Positions 22,205 to 34,174 of a DNA stretch of 64,000 nucleotides are shown here, piece after piece. The notes below the pieces were generated by a model, which was not told the origin of the DNA, did no database searches, and saw only the letters and a program-made list of their open reading frames with translations. The position numbers and the translations under genes were made by a program. Within the stretch, counting starts at the first letter, position 1. The number at the start of each line of letters is the position of its first letter. Origin of the DNA: Dryocosmus kuriphilus (taxonomy: Eukaryota; Arthropoda; Insecta; Hymenoptera; Cynipidae). The DNA lies in NCBI GenBank assembly GCA_038277395.1, contig CM076190.1, forward strand, positions 187,490,001-187,554,000, in the 5' to 3' direction.

Positions 22205-22704
22205 NNNNNNNNNNNNNNNNNNNNNNNNNNNNNNNNNNNNNNNNNNNNNNNNNNNNNNNNNNNNNNNNNNNNNNNNNNNNNNNNNNNNNNNNNNNNNNNN
22301 NNNNNNNNNNNNNNNNNNNNNNNNNNNNNNNNNNNNNNNNNNNNNNNNNNNNNNNNNNNNNNNNNNNNNNNNNNNNNNNNNNNNNNNNNNNNNNNNNNNN
22401 NNNNNNNNNNNNNNNNNNNNNNNNNNNNNNNNNNNNNNNNNNNNNNNNNNNNNNNNNNNNNNNNNNNNNNNNNNNNNNNNNNNNNNNNNNNNNNNNNNNN
22501 NNNNNNNNNNNNNNNNNNNNNNNNNNNNNNNNNNNNNNNNNNNNNNNNNNNNNNNNNNNNNNNNNNNNNNNNNNNNNNNNNNNNNNNNNNNNNNNNNNNN
22601 NNNNNNNNNNNNNNNNNNNNNNNNNNNNNNNNNNNNNNNNNNNNNNNNNNNNNNNNNNNNNNNNNNNNNNNNNNNNNNNNNNNNNNNNNNNNNNNNNNNN
22701 NNNN
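22205..22704. other. Assembly gap (500 N)
   Basis: Exactly 500 undetermined bases, probably a scaffold gap of nominal size; open frames drawn through it are meaningless. Confidence 0.99.
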
Positions 22705-23550
22705 CGTCATGCGGTTTCCTCTCGCAGTTTTGCTTTCTTTTTTGCTTGTTGCTTAACTGAGTAAACTTTGGCCAACGCCCACGTCGTGGCATACATCCAT
22801 TTTTCGCGTTTCGTCGGCCGGACGCCTAAGTAAGTCCAAGTAATTGTCGAAAGTCCTTTTGACGTAATATCGGCTTTAAAGTGTTTAGACTTCGACTAAA
22901 TGTTTTAAATTTGTAGAATCAAGTTCAGAACTCAGATAATTTGTAAAATTCGGAACGTGTGTGAAAACGTGACTCGAACGAATATAATACTAGCAATCTT
23001 ATTGTGATCATTAAGCTGTTGCCGAAAATTTTAGACTGTTCTCATGATTCTCACCTCATTCATTAAATTCCGAATTATAAGTAATTTCAGCTCATCATTT
23101 TTACAATAAACTGTAATTTTAACTTTCTTTCAATTCAACTAAATGATTTGATTCGTTTCTACGCCCTCACGAAATCCTTCTCCAACTCAGCTAGGTGAGG
23201 AGCTTAAGTACTGTTTTCTAAAAAAATTTTTGTGGAGTTAAGTGACTTGAAAAACTTGAGCTGTATCTCAGCATACCTAGCGCCTGACAAATTGAGGTAA
23301 GGAAATAAAACTAAGTTGGGTTCCAATGTTGGATAACACTCGAAGCTTTGCGTCCCTATAAAGCAGATATTGTTATTACACTATATTATTTTTTGAATCT
23401 GAAATATTACCTAATATTTCGGATTTTTTCTAAATTATTGATAGCTAGATAATCAAAGAATATTAAATTACCTAATTATTCATTACTTCTCATAAATTAT
23501 TGAAGAACAAAACTAAAAAAATATAATGCATTCATTCACTGCTACTTAAC
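22705..23550. other. Unassigned stretch right of the gap
   Basis: No gene, RNA or repeat recognised. Confidence 0.45.
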
Positions 23551-23878
23551 ATCCCACGCAGAAAAATATGTGCTTTGCCAAGGGTGACGACCGGTCCAGT
23601 ACTGATACAACGCTGTAAAAAGTACTGGATCAGGATTGTATTCCAGTGTTGGACCAAGGTTGTATGCCAGTGTTGGACCAAGGTTATATGTCAGTACTGG
23701 ACCAAGGTTGTATTCGAGTACTGGACCAACGTTGTATGCCAGTACTGGTCCCTAGCACTGATACAAAGTGTCACGGAGTAATCATTCCAGCCTTGTCCCA
23801 ACGGTTGGCGGCCAACAGTCGGCATCGGGAAACAACGTTGGCCCAGTATTTTGCCGATCGTTTTCTTCTACGTGGGAT
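23551..23878. mobile_element. Small element with TIR and internal 24-bp tandem repeats
   Basis: The ends are inverted copies: ATCCCACGCAGAAAAA at 23551 and, on the other strand, ATCCCACGTAGAAGAA ending at 23878. Inside, four 24-base units of GACCAAGGTTGTATGCCAGT type occupy 23652-23747, flanked by related CCAGTACTGATAC motifs and, on the right, by CCAACGGTTGGCGG and AACGTTGGCCC palindromic motifs. An 8-residue periodic open frame results from the 24-base period and is not taken as coding. A MITE with tandem-repeat core is the simplest reading. Confidence 0.55.
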
Positions 23879-25671
23879 AGTTTGATGCTCTTTTTATGAA
23901 CTGATATAAAATCATTAATTTCCCACTTGATCACATTAATTTACACTTTTTTCGTTAACAGTGCTCAATTCTTCATAAAAGAATCGTGAAAATTAATTTA
24001 AATTAACAAAATGATAGAAGTGTAGATTAAGTAACTTATATATTAGACGTTATTATAAATTTTGGATGTAGTAGCCGGCTTTTGCTAAAATTTAAAAGGA
24101 TATATAAACTGTTTTTCAATTTTATCGAATTAAGTAAATTTTTTCTCTAGGAACTGACTTATGAAACACAAATGACTCAGAAGGACAAACTTGATGTTAA
24201 TAATCCATGAGATAACGACGGTAATATGTACGTGTGTGTGTTTATAATCTAATAAGGTGCCAGAATATTCTTTAGATAAACTGTTAACCAAATTCTTCGT
24301 TAATGCATTATTAAGTTTTTCCTTCAATTGGAAAAAAAGTTAGGAATATTTCTACTCGGGCCTTGTCATTAGCTGTTGACCTTAATTTTATTAATAAAGA
24401 CAATAATTTATTAAATCTATAACTTTAAATGCATTTTTAAGCTCTCTGCTGATAGTAATTTGTCCAATTTGATCCACATTCTATCCCAGTTAATATTTTT
24501 TCCAAACACTTACTAAGTCTTTCCGAAACGGCTACGAATTTAATTTGAATTTTATTCTGACAGAATGCAGAATGTATTTTATAAAAAAATTGAATACGAA
24601 AAATTTGCTATTGATATATGGAGAAAAACGTACGTTTAACCTTAATAACTAGATGTTTAGGGGTAATATCTAGATGGTTGAGATTATATTTCTGTGGATA
24701 GTAAAATTTATGCACATGACCATCGAACAGATTATTCGACAATTTTAAAGTTTTTCTGAAAAATACCCCTTCTTCAACTGTCTTAGTTTACACAGCCAAT
24801 TTAACCACTATTATTAATAATTGTGTACAAAACATCAATAATCATCATTTTTTCACGAGTTCACATATGACAAGAAACGACATTGGCTATAAGCTTCACT
24901 GTTAAAAATTATGTTGTAATTTTACAATAAAGGTATTGGCAGTTTATTATCAAAATATAATGTAATTTTGAAATACATGTTTTGCACACTGAATTATGAG
25001 AAAATTGAAAACTTCCTGCATACATAGTTCGCATTATATTTAAATAAAGAGTAAAAAACCGATGGTCTTAGCGTTTGATCATACATGTATCACGAATTAT
25101 ATATGGCGTATGCTGATAAACAATACCCAAAAAGCATTCTAAAGTTAAAAATTTCATACAATAGAAATTTTTTTTAGGTTAGTGGTAATTTCTTTAATTT
25201 CTTAATGATCTGTCTACAGACGAAGATTCTTGTTACAATCGTCGTAGTAAGCAAATATTATATTACGAATTTTTCATTGAAGTTTCTTCAGTCATAATTC
25301 ATCAACTGTTTAAACTATATTCAAGGAAAGTCTATTGTGGAATTACAACACATGTATTGCATTTTTAAACAAATTTATTGCAATTCTTCTTTACAATACA
25401 TTTCTTGCAATTTTACATTACAATTGGAATTGTAAAGTGTACTAAAATCACAAAGCATTTTTAATAGTATTTATCAAATGGTCGATAGATAGCAGATACT
25501 ACGTGCTGATATCTGTATTTTGGACGGAACTATCTCATACTTTGAACATCTAGGTTTCACCATCCATTTCTCTCCGTATACGGAAAGAGACGATTCAATA
25601 TTCACTAGATGAATTCAATTCTAAACTGCACTTGAGAATAAATTGCAAAAACAGATATTTCACTACCTATG
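23879..25671. other. AT-rich intergenic DNA
   Basis: About 1.8 kb with no recognised gene or RNA. Several TTACAAT/ATTGTAA motifs around 24910-25435 hint at an old MITE but do not define ends. Confidence 0.4.
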
Positions 25672-25879
25672 TATGAGGCCTTCCGAAAAGTATCCGGTAT
25701 ACCTTTGAATCTCTGCATCAGAACGTTCAAGCGCCCTCTACCGGGTACCATTGTAAACTGCAACTCTTCGGGAACTTCCTCGATGCCGCAGTTTTTGTCG
25801 AGACACCTTAGTTCGCATACAGTGTGCATTTGCGTACGGATTTTTTTTGTCGTTCGGGGGATTTGTTTATTGCTCAAAA

Positions 25880-28800
25880 TGACCGGAAGAGTTGAACAGC
25901 GAATTTGTATCAAGTTTTGCTTTAAACTTGAAAAGACTTGTGTGGAAACGGTTGAAATGATCCAAAAGGAATTTGGAGATGACTGTGTGGGTAAAAGCCA
26001 GATATTTGAGTGGTACAAGCGGTTTAAAGGTGGCCACCAATCTGTTGACAGAGATTAGCGCTGCGGCCGTCCTTCAAGCACAACAACACCGGAAAATATC
26101 GAGCGTGTGCGATTTGCGATTAAAGAAGTTCGCCGGTTGACTGTGCGCGAACTTGAATATGATCTTAGAATTGCGAAACTAATTTTTGCGAAATTTTAAC
26201 CGAGAAACTGGGAATGACTCCTGTATGTGCAAAATTCATTGCCAAATGGCTCACAGAAGAGCAGAAAAAGCTTCGCTTTGAAGTCGCTCAGGACAACTTG
26301 GAAATGGTTTCTGATGATGAAAATATTTAATTCGTTGGATTTCTGATCAGTAATATACTGATATTTAATATTGTCATAATAAAATTAATTTGAAAAAGAA
26401 AGCTCACAGGGCTATAAAGCACCATTACGAGCTAAACAGAGTATATACATAATATGATATACAAATATGATATACATAGATGTAGAATCTAGACTGTAGT
26501 GTAAATGTTTAGAACCCTGGCTTAATATTAATGTACGTACATTTAACGCTAATAATAATCGATTATACAGAAAGTAAGTAAGTTCGTGTGAGTATATGCT
26601 GCAAAAAATTGCATAAATCTGATTTTGGAAAGGCACAGTTGGTAAATTATCTTAAGATATAAGTAGAACAAAGAAAAACATTATCACAGTTCGTGATGGA
26701 ACTGAACATAATAGAGCGAGATACAGATACAGGCTAAGTCCATAGAGTTATATTAAATAAAGGTGTACCTATAGATTTTAGAAATTCAGAGAACATATTT
26801 TTAAATGTAGATACTATCGGCGAATTACGAATCATGTACGGTAGTTTATTCCAAAGTCGCCTCTCTCTAATTACAAAAGATTTTTGCATTAAACATGTTC
26901 TATGAGCAGGTATAGCTAGCGTACGACCTCTATCGCGCAGCCCAGACCGACCTGGAAGGTTCATGTTATCTCGTAAAAAAAATTCCAATAAATATGCAGG
27001 CTTATCATTCTTAAAGATTATGTACAACAAATTATCCATAAAATATTGCCTTCTTTTGGCAACTGTCATAAAACCAGCTCTTTCCCTATACTCAGAAATA
27101 TGATCGAATTTGGACAAGTTATATATAAAACGGATGCAGGCATTGAGAGCACGTTCGAGTTTGCAATTAAGATCATCAGAGATTCCATCATATACCACAC
27201 ACCCGTAATCAAAATAAGGGAAAATCAGGGCTTTGACAAGATGGATTCACGCAGCTGTAGGCAATGAGTCCGTACTCCGACTAAGCTGATGTAAAGTTCT
27301 AAAAGTTTTACGTGATATTAGTTCAACATGTTCTTTCCAAGTAAGAGTCCTATTGAATATCAAACCAAGATCCTTGACAGAATCAGAGAACTCAATAGCA
27401 AGACCATATAAGTACAAAGGTGGAAAAGAATCCAAAACTTTACTTGGATTATGAGTGGTGGATCCAACAAGCAAAGCATGAGTTTTTTGTTGATTAAGTT
27501 TCAAACCATCAGATGCTACCCAGTTTCAGACGTCATTAATATCTTCCTCTACCACTTGAAATAAATCTCTAAGGTTACTAAGTGGCCCAGAAAGGTATAT
27601 TTTGCTATCATCAGCATAAAGGTGATGTTTACAGTATCGTAAAGCAGCTGAAAAGTCACATGCAAATACATTAAACAATTTGGGGCCATGTATTGAGCCC
27701 TGGGGAACCCTACTCCTCACCTCATTCCAGTCAGAGCGAAGACCATCACTGTTTGCTACACATTGTAGGCGATTACTTAAGTAAGATTTAAACCAATTAA
27801 TAGCACTGTGAGAGATATTAAGGCTTTTTAATTTTTGGATTAAAAGGGCATGGTTAACCAACTCAAACGCTTTGGAGAGATCAAAGTATACAACAATCTT
27901 ACTTCATTTTTAACAATTGCAGCTTTTAAATCAACACTAAACTTAAGGGAGGCAATGATGGTACTGTGTTCCTTCTGGAATCCAGACTGAAAAGGATCAA
28001 ACAGGTTGTGCTTATCCAAATATTCATTCAACTGGTTATCCACTATTTTCTCAAGTGGCTTAACTAATTCGCTGAGGATAGAAATAGGACGAAAATCTGT
28101 CAGAGCTGAAGGATTAGTAATCCTAGGAATAGTGCGAATCAGTGCTTGTTTCCAACTACAGGGAAACATTCCAAGCTGTAGAGAAAAATTGTAAATATGA
28201 AGTAGGACAGAAGTATCACACGAAGAGAGAGTTTAACCATTTTAATCGAGATACCATCAATGCCAATAGCCCCTGAGGTTATCTTGGCAATTACCGGTAG
28301 CAGAGAGTCTGTCCCAATATAAGAGAAGTAAAACTTAGAATCATCAAAGGGAGGTACTTCACTGGATAGGAGAGAATTATCAATGTACAAAAATGTACTC
28401 AAGAAGATTATTACTCGTGACTAATCGTGGGTTTATGGGTATGATCCCGAAACGAAACAACAGTCTTCACAGTGGAAGCTTCCATCCGAGCCACGACCGA
28501 AAAAAGCACGTCAAAGTCGATGCAATATCAAGTGAATGTTAATTTTTTTTTTTTTTTTTTTTTTTTTTATTATGAAGGTGTTGTGTACCACGCATATGTT
28601 CCTACAGATCTCACAATCAAGAAAGAATTTTATCGTGAAGTTCTGAAAATATCAAGTGACGGAATTAGAATAAAATGGGCTCCTCAGCTTTGGTCAAGCG
28701 GTGACTGGCATTTTCTCCACGATAATGCGCCAGCGCATTCATCGAACCTTGTGCAGCAATATTTGACAAAGCACAAAGTCGTACAGCATCGCCAGCCTCC

Positions 28801-29041
28801 GTACATTTCCGACATAGATCCCTGTGACTTTTGGCTGTTTGCAAGATTGAAAACTCCACTCCAAGGACACCGGTTTGACGACATAGAGACGATTCAAGCA
28901 AATGAGACGACTTCACTAAAGGTTATTTCGAAAACGGACTTCTAGAACAGCTTCAGGAAGTGGAAACACCGCTGGGTGCGCGTTCTTCAATCAAATAAGG
29001 ACTACTTTGAAGGATGCCACTCGCCGGATGAAGGAGAATAA
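25880..29041 (+). pseudogene. mariner A transposase (DD34D), interrupted
   Basis: The N-terminal helix-turn-helix region starts at 25880 (MTGRVEQRICIKFCFKLEK, ...IFEWYKRFKGGHQSVD) with a TAG at 26056-26058. The reading breaks near 26170 and again at the LINE insertion (26325). It resumes at 28395 with ITRD (first Asp) followed by a stop, then SWVYGYDPE-like sequence, HDNAPAHSS (second Asp, about 28718) and DPCDFWLF (third Asp). The spacing is 34 residues, a mariner DD34D. A T29 tract at about 28539-28567 replaces a short T run seen in mariner B and breaks the frame. The product is not active. Confidence 0.82.
26326..28394 (-). pseudogene. 5'-truncated CR1-like LINE inside mariner A
   Basis: The minus strand gives the RT from its start: GAIGIDGISIKMVK (28402-28139), FPCSWKQALIRTIPRITNPS and DFRPISILSELVKPLEKIVD (28169-27840), WFKSYLSNRLQCV, VPQGSIHGPKLFNVF and YADDSKIYLSG (27861-27526), then KHVEL-type thumb (27504-27247) and a C-terminal NACIRFIYNLSKFDHIS segment (27198-26734). 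The order and wording fit CR1/L2-group elements (family knowledge). The endonuclease is missing, so the copy is 5'-truncated. Frames change between blocks. The insertion postdates mariner A. Exact ends are uncertain by some bases. Confidence 0.8.
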
Positions 29042-29094
29042 CACCAGTGTGGAGGTATGAAGATATTCCGGATACTTTTCGGGCAGGCCCCGTA

Positions 29095-29629
29095 TGTGCT
29101 AAAAAAATATTCCTGCAAAATTGCCTCTAAAAGCAATGTTTGCTGGACAACAAAACGATATTTCCCTGTAAGGAATTGATCAACTAAAAACTAAAAACCT
29201 GCAAATTGAAAAGTTTCAAAGAGAAAAAAGAATTTTTGGAAACTTTATGTAAATGTGAGGTGGCTTTACTTTCATTTTTCGAAGAAAATTTAGAGTTTAA
29301 ATTTTTGTCGCTCGAAAGCCATACAAAAACATTTGTGAAGAGAACGGAATCAGATCAACATTCTAGATCTATCGGGCTGCTAAAATTATAGATTTTATAG
29401 GAAACACACCCAATTTTTTTGGATTGATAGGTTGCTGGTTGTTTTTCTTTTCTGTAGCTCAGAATTCCGCTGCTTGTGTGTGTAAAAGCATAATATGTAT
29501 TGTATATAAAATTGTAGACAAAACTTTTGCAGGCATCTTCCTGAACCATGATTACTTCTCATCAATATTTCAGGAAATTTTTCTCAATGTCCTCAATCCT
29601 GTCCTGTCCAACATATGCCAGTAGTTACT
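29095..29629. other. Unassigned stretch
   Basis: Short frames only; a 61-codon Lys/Glu-rich frame at 29206-29391 has no recognised domain. Confidence 0.4.
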
Positions 29630-30136
29630 TGCAAAAAAAGGTTATCGTCTACGTCTTCTTGCAGAATTATGTTCACAGTCCGATAGTAACCCTAATGGGG
29701 AACGTTTTCCTGATACTTCTCCACCTCGTCATTGCAGACCTTCTAATTCTCGTGTCAGGTCTCTTTCTCCTGTCACATCTCCTTTCTTGCCAGGCCTTTG
29801 CTTCCCAGAACTACATTTCCTCCTCCTTCTCCTCGCCCTCTTTGTCGTCATCCTCCTCTTACCGAGTTTCCTCCTGTGATACTTGGATATGGACTTGGAC
29901 AACTTGGACTAATTCGGCTTGTTCCCTACAATAATCCGAATCGGCGATTTGAATTTCGAAGATACGCTTTCTTTGTCGAGGAACCAATTAGAAGGAGAGT
30001 ATCACATAATCCCTTTGTCCCCAGCCAACCCATGAACAAATTGTATTATCAAGATCCAATGGTGACATTTTTGCAGTATTGCAAAATATTGGTATTCTTG
30101 TTGGAATATATACTACCCGTGTATATCGTGCAGTAA
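29630..30136 (+). other. Pro/Ser-rich exon-like region, frame uncertain
   Basis: From about 29630 one frame reads GYRLRLLAELCSQ, NGERFPDTSPPRHCRPSN and SRVRSLSPVTSPFLPGLC. Near 29798 another frame takes over with FPPPSPRPLCRHPPLTEF, ILGYGLGQLGLIRLVPYNN and FEFRRYAFFVEEPIRRR, ending at 30134-30136. The Pro/Arg-rich composition is unlike the neighbourhood and could be a degraded host exon or a retroelement gag-like stretch. A third frame (29548-29934) is hydrophobic only because it is a shift of the same codons. No family is recognised. Confidence 0.22.
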
Positions 30137-30790
30137 TGAATATGGACAGAGTCACGATTAGGAATATGACACCAAAAGAACCGCCGAATGTCCAGTAGGC
30201 GTCAATCGCTATATCTTAATACTTTCCGAAGTAGTAGTTGTAAAATAAGATTCTCTACAGATGCAACAATAGTTATATCACTGTCTGGAAGGTCGATATC
30301 GAATTTTTTGACGAATTCCTTTTAAGTTAAATTTCTCTTAATAAGAAACCATGTAGCGATATCGGTAAGAGATGAATACCAGTATGCACTTTTTTTATGC
30401 GCGGTAATATTAAAAAAAAGTTTCATAATCAAACTTTTGAATCACTTACTTGCTATCTTTTATTTGAAAAATGTATAAGAGTGTATTTTTGATGAGACAA
30501 AGAAATTTTTTTCCGCCGACAGATTATCATTTTTTAATGTATTGAATTGCTTTCACTACTATTCCACTAGTTCCGTCAACTCGTTAAAATGCTTACTTTT
30601 TGGTTTTCGATTTTTCAATAACAGATTTTGACTACTACCTTATGAATTTATACGATAATAGTTTACCGTAAAGCCTAAAATGTGAATACTCACCTCATAC
30701 TAGAAGAGTGCGATGTGAATAAAAGGTGAACTTGTCAAAAATGTATAAATTATAGGATAAATGGCCCGATAATGTATCACGCAGCGGGCA
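30137..30790. other. Unassigned AT-rich stretch
   Basis: Nothing recognised. Confidence 0.4.
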
Positions 30791-30792
30791 GG

Positions 30793-30988
30793 TATAAAGG
30801 AAGAAAGTTTAGTTTTTCGCAAATTGTTTAATAAACATCATCAAAGTCTGGCGTATTTAGTATTATTATCACTTACAAGAATTGTTTAAAAAGCTTCCAC
30901 TTGTTCGAACTCTTTTTTTGACTAAACAGACAAAATTTTCACAATGAAGTGGTTCGTATTGTGTTTAAGTTTTAAGCTTTCAGTTAAT
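30793..30988 (+). other. Possible TATA box plus signal-peptide-like start
   Basis: TATAAAG at 30793-30799 is followed at 30944 by an ATG opening MKWFVLCLSFKLSVN and a stop at about 30989. The short peptide looks like the beginning of a secretory signal, and the layout copies that of the gene at 34.1 kb. No convincing donor site or second exon was found, so it may be a decayed paralogue or chance. Confidence 0.18.
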
Positions 30989-30989
30989 T

Positions 30990-32059
30990 AGTTAATTTTG
31001 TGCAGAAAAAGTTACAATTTTATCGGCTTTGTCTGAAAAGGTGTTTAAATAAACAGAACTTTTTAAAAAAATTATGGGTAAGTGGTAAAAATACTATACA
31101 TACCATAGTTCTATAGAGGTTCTTGAGAACTTTTGCAAAAAAATTCCTTTTCTGCATTATTACAGTCAAAAGTTCCGTTTATCAAATGGAAAATTATTTA
31201 GACAATTAATAATTGAATCAATCGTATTCATTTTCTATATTATCTAATTAGTTTATTTCTTTGTGAGGGCCAGGATAATTTGCGTTAAAGTGTAAAAGGT
31301 AATGTTTTTACAAATAAAAATTGTGAACACCATTAATCATTAACAAAAAAACAGTTAAGTTTTTATTTGAAAATTAAAAATAATATTTAAAAAAAGTACA
31401 CAAAATTAATATCTCTACGGGCAATATATTTCAAAATACTTAACCTTATTTTAGAGGCTAGTTTTCGGGGCATTCTGTAATGATGTAAGAATATAATAAT
31501 AAGATAATATAATAATAAGACATTCCTCTACTTTTGCACTCATTTTATTGTAAATTGGGCTTTTCAGTCTCATATTTGTAAAAATAAGGGTTTCCTCTAT
31601 GTCATTCTTATGGGGAAATAGCCCTCTACTTCCGCCCACTACTAACTCTGTGCAATAGAAAAAAAAGGTATGAGTTTTCTTGGAAACTTCACAAAACGTG
31701 CCACTCCACAAAACAAGATTCAAGCTTTGCTTTGATGGGGTGGTAAATTTGTTTATTGAAAAGTCAGTTCGAAAATAGGGTCACAAGTTTCCTCGAGAAA
31801 AGAGGACAGAGAAAGCTTCGGGATTAATCTGATTTCATTCTATCGTCACGACTAGAAACGAAGACACAATACTTTAAATGATCAAATTTGATTTTTTATC
31901 ACAATAATGCACGACAAATGCTTCAACTGAGCCATCTTCGACAAAAATTACATAAGAGCTTCCAGGATAATGCTCTAAAAAATAAAATTGCCTAAATTGT
32001 CTTTTTTTTTACCACTGATAACAAAAAGAAACATATTCATTTATTCATATCTTCGCGCC
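30990..32059. other. Unassigned AT-rich stretch
   Basis: A minus-strand 90-codon frame at 31723-31451 shows no domain. No RNA or repeat recognised. Confidence 0.4.
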
Positions 32060-33337
32060 AGAGCGCTCTAGCCGCCTCTGCGGGGTATGAGCGTAATAAG
32101 TAGTCTCTCACGAACTCCTTGAATGCCGCAGTTACCGGCCGGACGCTTTGGGTCGCGTGCAGCGTGTGTTTATGTCCAACGTGCTTTTTCCGTTCATCGC
32201 ATTTTTGTACTGTTGTAAATGGCCGAAAGAAGAGATCAACGAATTTGCATCAAGCTTTGTTTCGATCTCGGCAAGAGTTGTACGGACATGATACAGAAGG
32301 CCTTTGGGAACAAAAGTATGGGCATAACACAGATAAAGGAGTGGTGCAGGCGGTTTAAAAATGGCCGCACATCTGTTGACAGTGACCCTCATTCTGGCCG
32401 ACCTCTGCTGACAAAAACACCGGAAAACATCGAGCCTGTGCGACTTGCGATTGAAGGTGATCGTCGAATGACTGTTCATGCAGTAGAAAATGATATCGGA
32501 ATACCGAAAAGTACTGTTTGGGAAATTTTGAACAAGATGTTGGGAATGACTCGCGTGTGTGCGAAATTCATTCCGAAACTGCTCACGACCGAGCAAAAAG
32601 ACCTTCGCTCTGAAATCACTCAGGACAACTTGGAAATGGTCAGTGATGATGGAAATGTCCTGAAGAAGGTTATTACCACTGATGAATCATGAGTTTATGG
32701 TTACGATCCTGAATCTAAACAACAATCTTCACAGCGGAAGCGTCCAGACGAGCCACGGCCGAAAAAAGCACGTCAAAATCGGAGCCATGTTAAGTCAGTG
32801 CTGATTATTTTTTTCGATTGTGAGGGTGTTGTGCACTACGAATTTGCTCCAAGAGGTCAGACGATCAACAAAGAATATTACGCTGAAGTTCTGAAAAGAC
32901 TTCGTGATGCCGTGAGAAGAAAACGACCGCGTTTCTGGTCAGGCGGTGACTGGCTTCTTCACCACGATGAGGCGCCAGCGCATTCATCGAACCTTGTGTA
33001 GCAATTTTTGGCAAAAAACAAGATTGCACGGCTTCGCCAGCCTCCGAACAGTCCCGAAATAGCTCCCTGCGATTTTTGGTTGTTCTCAAAATTGAAAATG
33101 GCGCTCAAAGGAAAGCGGTTCGATGACGCCGAGACGATTCATAGTAATGCGATGCGCGAACCGAAGGCGATTCCAAAATCTGCGTTCGAGAACTGCTTTA
33201 AGATGTGGAAGCACCGCTGGGAGCATGTGTTTCAATCAAATGGGGACTACTTCGAAGGATGTCACTGCCCGGATGACGAAAAATAGCACCAACGCGGAGT
33301 TATCAACGCAGGTCGGATAGTTTTCGGACACACCTCG
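32060..33337 (+). mobile_element. mariner element B (left end eroded)
   Basis: Related to mariner A over the whole transposase and part of the 5' leader (GAATGCCGCAGTT at about 32123 versus GATGCCGCAGTT at 25782). The right end, read inward, is CGAGGTGTGTCCGAAAACTA, followed outside by TA at 33338-33339. No matching left terminal repeat is found, so the left limit is approximate. Confidence 0.8.
32219..33286 (+). pseudogene. mariner B transposase (DD34D), two nonsense codons
   Basis: An almost complete ~355-codon transposase in one frame. The N-terminal DNA-binding region reads MAERRDQRICIKLCFDLGK, then GITQIKEWCRRFKNGR and a linker SGRPLLTKTPENIE. The catalytic triad is TTDES (first Asp, about 32680), HHDEAPAHSS (second) and APCDFWLF (third), with 34 residues between the last two, as in mariners. 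Only two in-frame stops are seen: TGA near 32691 in place of the usual Trp after DES, and TAG at 32999-33001 in place of Gln. The stop is at 33284-33286. It would cut and paste the element at TA sites if intact. Its few lesions make it the best-preserved mariner gene here. Confidence 0.88.
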
Positions 33338-33340
<3 letters not shown>

Positions 33341-33387
<47 letters not shown>

Positions 33388-33398
33388 ATATATATATA
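33341..33398. repeat. TA microsatellite
   Basis: About 58 bases of nearly pure TA with one GT interruption, starting right next to the mariner B end. Confidence 0.95.
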
Positions 33399-34080
33399 AA
33401 TGTATTTAATAATTTTTTTGTTCGTCATGTCAAGGAGTTCAAAGGAAAAAACAAAATGTGTTTTGCATTTAGAGTTTGAAATTTTTTTATTTACTCTTAG
33501 AAAACGTTGTGCTCCTTAAAATAGCATGTTTATATAGAAAGACAGAATAGGTTATAAACACTATATTTAATAATCTAAAAATATTGTAAATTTTAAAACA
33601 TAACACTGTTAATGTATTGTAGTGTTGGGTTATCTTTAAAATAAATTAAACAGAATAATCATGATTTATTCAATTTTATGGAACTTTATTGTTAAATAAA
33701 ACAAACATATACAACTAATAAGAAAAATTAATTTTTTTTGTTATTCATAAATGAATATAGAAGCTCTGATTTTAATTTTTTTAACTTAGGTATTGCATAA
33801 TGCACATAACAAAAACTTTTTTGAAAGAAGTAGTTTATATTACAGTGGAAACCTACGATATTTATTTTCAAGAATATGATAACCTTTCTTTTATCGAAAG
33901 CTGAAACATTATCATACGTTCCATTCAATGCTGATCTTTCTATTGCGTAAAAAGTCATTTGGTCCGTCTAAATTGTACACAGAAGTGTTTTAAATCTTAA
34001 GTATTGTTACGACATCACTGTGGGAGAGGCAGGTCATAATAAAATACAAATAATTTACAAGGGCGAATGAGATAGCAACT
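33399..34080. other. Upstream region of the secreted-protein gene
   Basis: AT-rich. A minus-strand frame at 33958-33728 (76 codons, MTFYAIERSALNGTYD..., preceded by an ACAATTTAG acceptor-like site) could be an exon of another gene but has no recognised domain. Confidence 0.3.
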
Positions 34081-34082
34081 AG

Positions 34083-34120
34083 TATAAAATGTACAGAAAC
34101 ATTTTGAAGAGTATTCATTA
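34083..34120 (+). promoter_or_regulatory. TATA box and initiator of the secreted-protein gene
   Basis: TATAAAA lies at 34083-34089 and TCATTA, which fits the arthropod initiator TCAKTY in its first five bases, at 34115-34120. The spacing of about 32-34 bases is the expected distance for a TATA/Inr core promoter. The ATG follows 55-60 bases downstream. The promoter is predicted only. Confidence 0.5.
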
Positions 34121-34174
34121 GATATTCTTATTAAAATTCTTTTTACGTGCTGAGTTTTCTTTCCTTTCAAGAAA

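Larger units (their letters stand above)
25674..29092 (+). mobile_element. mariner element A, split by a LINE
   Basis: The inverted ends are TGAGGCCTTCCGAAAAGTAT at 25674 and, on the complementary strand, CGGGGCCTGCCCGAAAAGTA ending at 29092, both continuing CCGG and each bordered by TA (25672-25673, 29093-29094), as expected for Tc1/mariner. The transposase frame is cut at about 26325 and resumes at about 28395 around a 2.06-kb antisense LINE. Without the LINE the element is ~1.35 kb, a normal mariner length. Confidence 0.85.

Noticed and set aside
21992..22792. Open frames running through the N gap
   Set aside because: They consist almost entirely of undetermined residues.
23640..23760. 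Possible CRISPR-like array
   Set aside because: The 24-base units are directly adjacent with no unique spacers, and the sequence is eukaryotic.
23575..23781. Eight-residue repeat protein (WTKVVCQ units)
   Set aside because: A by-product of the 24-base tandem repeat inside a small element.
29548..29934. Apparent membrane protein (hydrophobic Leu/Ser-rich frame)
   Set aside because: It is a frame shift of the Pro/Ser-rich region that reads better in neighbouring frames; no start context or homologue.
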